Below, in pieces: positions 63,680-64,000 of a stretch of DNA of 64,000 nucleotides (positions are counted from its first letter, which is position 1; each line of letters starts with the position of its first letter). The notes beneath the pieces were generated by a model. The model worked only from the letters and a program-made list of their open reading frames with translations, was not told the origin of the DNA and made no database searches. The DNA lies in assembly GCF_016679925.1 (NCBI RefSeq), contig NZ_JAEQBW010000001.1:1054001-1118000 (forward strand). Direction: 5' to 3'. Source of the DNA: Marivirga aurantiaca (GTDB lineage: Bacteria; Bacteroidota; Bacteroidia; Cytophagales; Cyclobacteriaceae). Made by a program: the position numbers and the translations under genes.

Positions 63680-64000
63680 ATGATAAAGTCTTGTATTATT
63701 AAATATAATTTATTAGTCATTATAAGCTTTCTAACCATCAACATGGCTTTTTCCCAGAACACTACTGTCAAGGGAAAAGTAGTTGATCAGGCTACCAATG
63801 AGCCATTGGCCTATGCCAATGTGAGCCTCTTTGATGAGCAGGAAAACCTGATAACAGGAATGGTTACACCGGATGATGGTACGTTTCAATTACAAGTTCC
63901 GCAAGGGGAGTATATCCTTCGAATTCAGTTTGTTTCCTATAAAACAGTGAGCTTACCGATAGATGCCAATAAAAGTGTTACAGATTTGGGTAAAATGAGC
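63680..64000 (+). CDS. Outer-membrane protein with carboxypeptidase-regulatory-like domain, 3' end outside window
   Basis: The first 107 residues are present. A signal peptide ends MAFSQ (residue 26). A carboxypeptidase-regulatory-like domain follows (KGKVVDQATNEPLAYANVSL, then FVSYKTVSLPI). This start is typical of TonB-dependent receptors or of outer-membrane beta-barrel family proteins in Bacteroidota. The rest is beyond the window. It is placed directly after a two-component pair and its promoter shares a 17-mer with the pair's upstream region, so it is a likely regulatory target. Confidence 0.85.
   Translation, partial: MIKSCIIKYNLLVIISFLTINMAFSQNTTVKGKVVDQATNEPLAYANVSLFDEQENLITGMVTPDDGTFQLQVPQGEYILRIQFVSYKTVSLPIDANKSVTDLGKMS

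Overview
The window looks like a chromosomal segment of an AT-rich member of the Bacteroidota, most likely a marine Cytophagales (Marivirga/Fulvivirga-like; the placement is inference). Supporting signs are a SusC/SusD pair with a polysaccharide utilization locus, a type IX secretion sorting domain, DUF5686 and carboxypeptidase-regulatory-like outer-membrane proteins, many lipoproteins, 7TMR-DISM/LytTR signalling, absence of clear Shine-Dalgarno sequences, and several promoters of the Bacteroidota type (TTG-N17-23-TAnnTTTG). I see no tRNA, rRNA, CRISPR array, insertion sequence or prophage.

Layout. 1-5634: an RND efflux operon (3' part of a TolC-like gene, adaptor, pump). 5949-8650: an acyl-carrier-like small protein, a membrane metallophosphoesterase and an MscS channel. 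8769-24172: a probable laminarin (beta-1,3-glucan) locus, with a divergent membrane-bound regulator, SusC, SusD, a PKD lipoprotein, GH16, GH3, GH16 and a sugar-porter permease. 24544-25938: a separately controlled GH13 alpha-amylase with a LacI-type operator candidate. 26371-31060: acyltransferase, MsrB, a cytoplasmic substrate-binding-like protein and a class A penicillin-binding protein. 31310-35858: an unusual trio (ATP-grasp ligase, uncharacterised 664-residue protein with a papain-like residue pattern, alanine racemase). 35947-44715: mainly minus-strand genes, including a secreted esterase with a T9SS tail, a transglutaminase-like lipoprotein, a HAMP-GAF-PAS sensor with no visible output domain, and an alkylglycerol-monooxygenase-like membrane hydroxylase. 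45545-54843: parE, satD-like, small membrane gene, parC, rRNA/tRNA methyltransferase, SanA-like and DUF5686 genes in one direction. 54918-64000: a TrpF-like protein, a collagen-like lipoprotein, a LytS/LytTR-type pair, a secreted unknown, two histidine kinases around one OmpR-type regulator, and the start of an outer-membrane protein.

How the parts fit together. In the glucan locus, surface SusC/SusD and the PKD lipoprotein would bind glucan, the two lipoprotein GH16 enzymes would cut it, GH3 would release glucose and the permease would import it. The flanking regulator has a beta-propeller sensor and a DNA-binding domain in one chain, and the intergenic region between it and susC carries four copies of TGATGTATT at near-helical spacing. 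The most novel-looking region is the ATP-grasp/papain-like/alanine-racemase cluster. It could make or modify a peptide containing a D-amino acid, but that role is inference only.
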